Assembly: GCA_032207245.1 (NCBI GenBank)
Contig: CM063509.1
Location: forward strand, 2,503,567-2,567,566
DNA: 64,000 nucleotides
Source: Pardosa pseudoannulata
Taxonomy: Eukaryota > Arthropoda > Arachnida > Araneae > Lycosidae
Reading direction: 5' to 3'
In this document: positions 57,715 through 64,000 of the stretch, in pieces
Numbering within the stretch: position 1 is the stretch's first letter
How the letters are laid out: each line of letters starts with the position of its first letter
The notes under the pieces: model-generated
The model's database searches: none
The model's input: the letters and a program-made list of their open reading frames with translations, nothing else
Told to the model about the DNA's origin: nothing
Program-made: the position numbers and the translations under genes

Positions 57715-58531
57715 ACCAAATTGTCAACCAAAAGAACAATATACGAAAAAGCTGAAAATCGTGAAAGAATAGCACTAGTAGGTAGTACACAAATTTTATC
57801 ACAAATTTTATAATTTTTTTGTAATTTTGTATAAATCAAATATTCACTAAATTTCAAGTAATGAAAAAGGAATAAGAAGAATAAAAATAAAAAAATAAAA
57901 TAAAAGGTGACTTGGAGACAAACAGGAAAAAAATAAATTATTAATACAGTATCCAAATATTCCAATTAGAATGTTGACGATATATAATGTATGAAAGCGC
58001 AATGCTGCTTTTTTTCACTACATCATAAAAATATAATTTATATAAGGAAATAAAAAGAAATAAGAAAGAAAATTCATAAGCTAATTATTATCAAAATATT
58101 AGCAAAATTATTAGCAAATTATTAGCATTACTGATGCGCCACGCCGCTACCAAGTAAAGCTAAATTAAATATTAATCAAAAATGAAACTAATTAAAGGAA
58201 TAGGAAAGATTATTGGAACGAATATGGAATTGGTGTACGTGATTTGGTGGGGGGAATTGCGACCCCCACATTCCGGTTAAATGGCCATTTTATTCAATTG
58301 AAACGCTCCCGGACACCATAAGTACATCAATAAAAAAGACATAAGTCTAAAAAACATAATATCATGAACAAAAATGAAATTTAAACCCGTTACAACCAAT
58401 GTATAAATAAAATTCTAAAAGTACATTAAAAATACCAAAAAGACTTATAACAATAAACCATTGTATACTTTAAAATATAAAATCCATTGAAAAATTCTAA
58501 AAACACTATGAATATCCAAGTAAAAAGATAC

Positions 58532-58712
58532 TTAAAAATATACTTGACATGAATTGGCACGCGGACAAGTCTTACATTTAAAACTTTTACATTTACTAAA
58601 CTTAAACTTATTCATTTTATTAAAAAAAGTTTTATAAGATACAATTTTTTTTGTTGTGTACACCATGATTGTTAGCACCACTATAATCACCATAATAAAC
58701 TAACTCAGCCAT
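58532..58712 (-). pseudogene. Small Cys-motif ORF, copy 7, frameshifted
   Basis: A T-run of eight instead of seven (~58,645) shifts the frame. Confidence 0.4.
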
Positions 58713-59624
58713 ATTTACTAAATTAAAATAAAAACCTCAGCATCAAATCCATTCCATATAACCAATATCCAAATCCATTAAACATACCAAATTGTCAACC
58801 AAAACATCAATATACGAAAAAGCTGAAAATCGTGAAAGAATAGCACTAGTAGGTAGTACACAAATTTTATCACTAATTTTATAATTTTTTTGTAATTTTA
58901 TTTTGTATAAATCAAATATAAATCAAATATTCAGGTAATGAAAAAAGGAATAAGAAGAATAAAAAGAATAAAATAAATAAAATAAATAAAAGGTGACTGG
59001 GAGACAAACAGGAAAAAAAAAAAATTATTAATACGGAATCCAAATATTCCAATTAGAATGATGACGATATATAATGTATGAAAGCGCAATGCTGCTTTTT
59101 TCACTACATCAATAAAAATATAATTTTATATAAGGAATAAAAGAAATAAGAAAGAAAATTCATTAGCTAATTATTATCAAAATATTAGCAAATTATTAGC
59201 AAATTATTAGCATTACTGATGCGCCATGCCGCTACCAAGTAAAGCTAAATAAAATATTATATCAAAATGAAACTAATTAAAGGAATAGGAAAGATTATTG
59301 GAAACGAATATGAAATTGGTGTACTTGATTTGGTGGGGGGGGAATTGCGACCCCACATTCCGGTTAAATGGCCATTTTATTCAATTTGAAAACGCTCCCG
59401 GACACCATAAGTACATCAATAAAAAAGACATAAGTCTAAAAAAAACATAATATCAATGAACAAAAATGAAATTAAACCCGTTACAACCAATGTATAAATA
59501 AAATTCTAAAAGTACATTAAAAATACCAAAAAGACTTATAAACAATAAACCATTGTATACTTTAAAATATTAAAATCCATTGAAAAATTCTAAAAACACT
59601 ATGAATATCCAAGTAAAAAGATAC

Positions 59625-59810
59625 TTAAAAATATACTTGACATGAATTGGCACGCGGACAATTCTTACATTTAAAACTTTTACATTTACTAAACTTAAAA
59701 ATTATTCATTTTATTAAAAAAAAGTTTTTATAAGATACAATTTTTTTTGTTGTGTACACCATGAGATTGTTAGCACCACTATAATCACCATAAAAAACTA
59801 ACTCAGCCAT
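59625..59810 (-). pseudogene. Small Cys-motif ORF, copy 8, multiple indels
   Basis: Net +6 nt from several homopolymer indels and an inserted GA (CCATGAGATTG). A substitution also changes ACAAGTC to ACAATTC in the cysteine cluster. Confidence 0.4.
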
Positions 59811-60718
59811 ATTTACTAAAATTAAAATAAAACCTCAGCATCAAATCCATTCCATATAACCAATATCCAAATCCATTAAACATACCAAATTGTCAACCAA
59901 AACATCAATATACGAAAAACCTGAAAAAACGTGAAAGAATAGCACTAGTAGGTAGTACACAAATTTTATCACTAATTTTATAATTTTTTTGTAATTTTTA
60001 ATTTTGTATAATCAATATAAGTCAAATATTCAGGTAATGAAAAAAGGAATAAGAAGAATAAAAAGAATTAAAATAAATAAAATAAATAAAAGGTACTGGG
60101 AGACAAACAGGAAAAAAATATAAATTATTAATACGGAATCCCAAATATTCCAAATAGAATGATGACGATATATAATGTATGAAAGCGCAATGCTGCTTTT
60201 TTCACTACATCATAAAAATATAATTTATATAAGGAATAAAAAGAAATAAGAAAGAAAATTCATAAGCTAATTATTATCAAAATATTAGCAAATTATTAGC
60301 AAATTATTAGCATTACTGAGGCGCCATGCCGCTACCAAGTAAAGCTAAATTAAATATTAATCAAAATGAAACTAATTAAAGGAATAGGAAAGATTATTGG
60401 AACGAATATGAAATTGGTGTACTTGATTGGTGGGGGTGGAATTGCGACCCCCACATTCCGGTTAAATGGCCATTTTTATTCAATTGAAACGCTCCCGGAC
60501 ACCATAAGTACATCAATAAAAAAGACATAAGTCTAAAAAAACATAATATCATGAACAAAAATGAAATTTAAACCCGTTACAACCAATGTATAAATAAAAT
60601 TCTAAAATACATTAAAAAATACCAAAAGACTTATAACAATAAACCATTGTATACTTTAAAATATAAAATCCAATTGAAAAATTCTAAAAACACTATGAAT
60701 ATCCAAGTAAAAAGATAC

Positions 60719-60902
60719 TTAAAAATATACTTGACATGAATTGGCACGCGGACAAGTCTTACATTTAAAACTTTTACATTTACTAAACTTAAAATTATTC
60801 ATTTTATTAAAAAAAGTTTTATAAGATACAATTTTTTTTGTTGTGTACAACACCATGATTGTTAGCACCACTATAATCACCATAATAAACTAACTCAGCC
60901 AT
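60719..60902 (-). pseudogene. Small Cys-motif ORF, copy 9, frameshifted
   Basis: Net +4 nt, including ACAACACC in place of ACACC. The altered frame joins the 3' end of the upstream open frame to the first residues of the small ORF. Confidence 0.4.
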
Positions 60903-61286
60903 ATTTACTAAATTAAAATAAAACCTCAGCATCAAATCCATTCCCATATAAACAATATCCAAATCCATTAAACATACCAAATTGTCAACCAAAACATCAA
61001 TATACAAAAAGCTGAAAATCGTGAAAGAATAGCACTAGTAGGTAGTACACAAATTTTATCACAAATTTTATAATTTTTTTTTTGTAATTTTATTTTGTAT
61101 AAATCAAATATAAGTCAAATAATTCAGGTAATGAAAAAAGGAATAAGAAGAATAAAAAGAATAAAATAAATAAAATAAATAAAAGGTGACTGGGAGACAA
61201 ACAGGAAAAAAATATAAATTATTAATACGGCAAATCCAAATATTCCAAATAGAATGATGACGATATATAATGTATGAAAGCTAATA

Positions 61287-61343
61287 ATTAGCAAATTATT
61301 AAATTATTAGCAGTAATGCTAATAAATTTAATAATTTGCTAAT
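61287..61343. repeat. Palindromic head-to-head junction of the array
   Basis: The arms 61287-61312 and 61317-61343 (ATTAGCAAATTATTAAATTA...) are inverse complements with a single-base length difference around a GTAA centre. To the left, the unit stops at GTATGAAAG, missing CGCAATGCTGC and the next ~85 bp; to the right units run in the opposite direction. Confidence 0.85.
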
Positions 61344-61824
61344 AATTTGCTAATAATATTGATAATAATGGTAGCTTATGAATTTTCTTTCTTTCTTATT
61401 TCTTATTTATTCCTTATATAAATTATATTTTTATGATGTAGTGAAAAAAGCAGCATTGCGCTTTCATACATTATATATCGTCATCATTCTAATTGGAATA
61501 TTTGGATTCCATATTAATAATTTATTTTTTTCCTGTTTGTCTCCCAGTTACCTTTTATTTATTTTATTCTTTTTATTCTTCTTATTCCTTTTTTTCATTA
61601 CCTGAATATTTGACTTATATTTGATTTATACAAAATAAAATTACAAAAAAATTATAAAATTAGTGATAAAATTTGTGTACTACCTACTAGTGCTATTCTT
61701 TCACGATTTTTCAGCTTTTTCGTATATTGATGTTTTGGTTGACAATTTGGTATGTTTAATGGATTTGGATATTGGTTATATGGAATGGATTTGACGCTGA
61801 GGTTTTTATTTTAATTTAGTAAAT

Positions 61825-62005
61825 ATGGCTGAGTTAGTTATTATGGTGATTATAGTGGTGCTAACAATCATTGGTGTACACAACAAAAAAATTGTATCTT
61901 ATAAAAACTTTTTTAATAAAATGAATAATTTTAAGTTTAGTAAATGTAAAAGTTTTAAATGTAAGACTTGTCCGCGTGCCAATTCATGTCAAGTATATTT
62001 TTTAA
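61825..62005 (+). pseudogene. Small Cys-motif ORF in inverted unit 1, frameshifted
   Basis: A missing base after the start (GTTAGTTATTATGG) shifts the frame; the cysteine cluster is retained further on in another frame (61930-62000). Confidence 0.4.
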
Positions 62006-62897
62006 GTATCTTTTTACTTGGATATTCATAGTGTTTTTAGAATTTTTCAATGGATTTTTATATTTTAAAGTATACAATGGTTTATTATTGTTATAAGTCT
62101 TTTTGGTATTTTTAATGTACTTTTTAGAATTTTATTTATACATTGGTTTGTAATAGGTTTCAATTTCATTTGTGTTCCTGGTATTATGTTTTTTAGACTT
62201 ATGTCGTTTTTTATGGATGTACATATGGTGTCCGGGAGCGTTTCAATCGAATAAATGGCCATTTAACCGGAATGTGGGGGTCGCAATTCCCCCCCCCCCA
62301 CCAAATCAAGTACACCAATTTCATATTCGTTCCAATAATCTTTCCTATTCCTTTAATTAGTTTCATTTTGATTAATATTTAATTTAGCTTTACTTGGTAG
62401 CGGCATGGCGCATCAGTAATGCTAATAATTTGCTAATATTTTGATAATAATTAGCTTATGAATTTTCTTTCTTATTTCTTTTTATTCCTTATAAAAATTA
62501 TATTTTTATGATGTAGTGAAAAAAGCAGCATTGCGCTTTCATACATTATATATCGTCATCATTCTAATTGGAATATTTGGATTCCATATTAATAATTTAT
62601 TTTTTTCCTGTTTGTCTCCCAGTTACCTTTTATTTATTTTATTCTTTTTATTCTTCTTATTCCTTTTTTCATTACCTGAATATTTGATTTATATTTGATT
62701 TATACAAAATAAAATTAAAAAAAAAATTATAAAATTAGTGATAAAATGTGTGTACTACCTACTAGTGCTATTCTTTCACGATTTTCAGCTTTTTCGTATA
62801 TTGATGTTTTGGTTGACAATTTGGTATGTTTAATGGATTTGGATATTGGTTATATGGAATGGATTTGATGCTGAGGTTTTTATTTTAATTTAGAAAT

Positions 62898-63075
62898 ATG
62901 GCTGAGTTAGTTTATTATGGTGAATTATAGTGGTGCTAACAATCATGGTGTACACAACAAAAAAATTGTATCTTATAAAAACTTTTTTAATAAAATGAAT
63001 AATTTTAAGTTTAGTAAATGTAAAAGTTTTAAATGTAAGACTTGTCCGCGTGCCAATTCATGTCAAGTATATTAA
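62898..63075 (+). pseudogene. Small Cys-motif ORF in inverted unit 2, frameshifted
   Basis: An extra A (GGTGAATTATAG) breaks the frame after about ten codons. The end is also altered (GTATATTAAGTATC). Confidence 0.4.
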
Positions 63076-64000
63076 GTATCTTTTTACTTGGATAATCATA
63101 GTGTTTTTAGAATTTTTCAATGGATTTTTATATTTTAAAGTATACAATGGTTTATGTTATAAGTCTTTTTGGTATTTTTAATGTACTTTTAGAATTTTAT
63201 TATACATTGGTTGTAACGGGTTTAAATTTCATTTTTGTTCATGATATTATGTTTTTTAGACTTATGTCTTTTTTATTGATGTACTTATGGTGTCCGGGAG
63301 CGTTTTCAATTGAATAAAATGGCCATTTAACCGGAATGTGGGGGTCGCAATTCCCCCCCCACCAATCAAGTACACCAATTTCATATTCGTTCCAATAATC
63401 TTTCCTATTCCTTTAATTAGTTTCATTTTGATTAATATTTTAATTTAGCTTTACTTGGTAGCGGCATGGCGCATCAGTAATGCTAATAATTTGCTAATAA
63501 TTTGCTAATATTTTGATAATAATAAGCTAATGAATTTTCTTTCTTATTTCTTTTTATTCCTTATATAAATTATATTTTTATGATGTAGTGAAAAAAGCAG
63601 CATTGCGCTTTCATGCATTATATATCGTTATCATTCTAATTGGAATATTTGGATTCCGTATTAATATTTTATTTTTTTCCTGTTTGTCTCCCAGTCACCT
63701 TTTATTTATTTCATTTATTTTTATTCTTTTTATTCTTCTTATTCCTTTTTTCATTACTGAATATTGACTTATATTGATTTATACAAAATAAAATTACAAA
63801 AAAATTATAAAATTAGTGATAAAAATTTGTGTACTACCTACTAGTCTATTCTTTCACGATTTTTTCAGCTTTTCGTATATTGATGTTTTGGTGACAATTT
63901 GGTATGTTTAATGGATTTGGATATTGTTTATATGGAATGGATTTGATGCTGAGGTTTTATTTTAATTTAGTAAATATGCTGAGTTAGTTTATTATGGTGA

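Larger units (their letters stand above)
51501..61280 (-). repeat. Tandem array of ~1.08-kb units, nine periods
   Basis: Taking the conserved CGCAATGCTGC as phase mark, units start at 51575, 52661, 53749, 54830, 55909, 57001, 57999, 59085 and 60186, and the ninth ends at 61280. Periods are 1086, 1088, 1081, 1079, 1092, 998, 1086, 1101 and 1095. Units are nearly identical by eye apart from small indels. Each has a G-run/C-run hairpin (GGGGG-AATTGCGA-CCCCC), a block of TTATTAGCAAA repeats, a hydrophobic open frame on the minus strand without a conserved ATG, and a 59-codon ORF. The array continues in inverse orientation after 61,345. Confidence 0.95.
61345..64000 (+). repeat. Inverted part of the tandem array, ~2.45 units, open at window end
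   Basis: The phase mark GCAGCATTGCG ends at 61460, 62535 and 63607 (periods 1075 and 1072). The sequence is the reverse complement of the left array, with many 1-bp indels. It continues beyond the window. Confidence 0.95.

Noticed and set aside
51501..64000. CRISPR-like or rDNA array
   Set aside because: The units are ~1.08 kb and contiguous without short repeat-spacer structure, and no rRNA-like sequence is visible.

Overview
This is a eukaryotic nuclear window, very AT-rich, with spliceosomal introns, microsatellites and dense transposable elements (mariner, piggyBac, PIF/Harbinger, hAT, pogo/Tigger-like, Helitron, LTR retrotransposons, tRNA-derived SINEs). Together with the style of the C2H2 zinc-finger arrays this suggests an arthropod, perhaps a chelicerate such as a spider. 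The taxon is an inference from composition and repeat content, not a match to a known genome.

Layout. (1) 1-15.3 kb, minus strand: four exons splice in phase into one 201-residue protein of unknown function. Its short first coding exon lies beside a CpG-rich promoter near 15.3-15.6 kb, and its ~10 kb first intron is full of Helitron, piggyBac and hAT remains. (2) 15.6-20.5 kb, plus strand: a possible divergent non-coding transcript plus short DNA-transposon copies. (3) 22.3-28.4 kb and 38.65-47.86 kb: two paralogous segments, each with one C2H2 zinc-finger gene (474 and 558 residues; 16 and 19 fingers). They have collected different transposons since they diverged, so each serves as an empty-site control for the other. 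(4) 28.4-38.6 kb between them: a solo LTR, a spliced HARBI1-like transposase gene with one frameshift, pogo-like and hAT-like deletion derivatives, and a near-perfect 45-bp hairpin. (5) 46.5-49.8 kb: two solo LTRs in minus orientation, one nested in a hAT-type element. (6) After a 100-N gap at 51,401-51,500, the window ends in an array of ~1.08-kb tandem units: nine periods in one orientation, a palindromic switch at ~61.3 kb, then about 2.45 units in the opposite orientation running off the end.

The only convincing host genes are the unknown four-exon gene and the two zinc-finger genes. The HARBI1-like gene could be host or transposon. The least explained feature is the terminal array. Each unit carries a 59-codon cysteine-motif ORF, intact in four successive copies and broken by 1-bp indels in the copies towards the right. 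Nothing here points to a prokaryotic operon, CRISPR array or complete virus.
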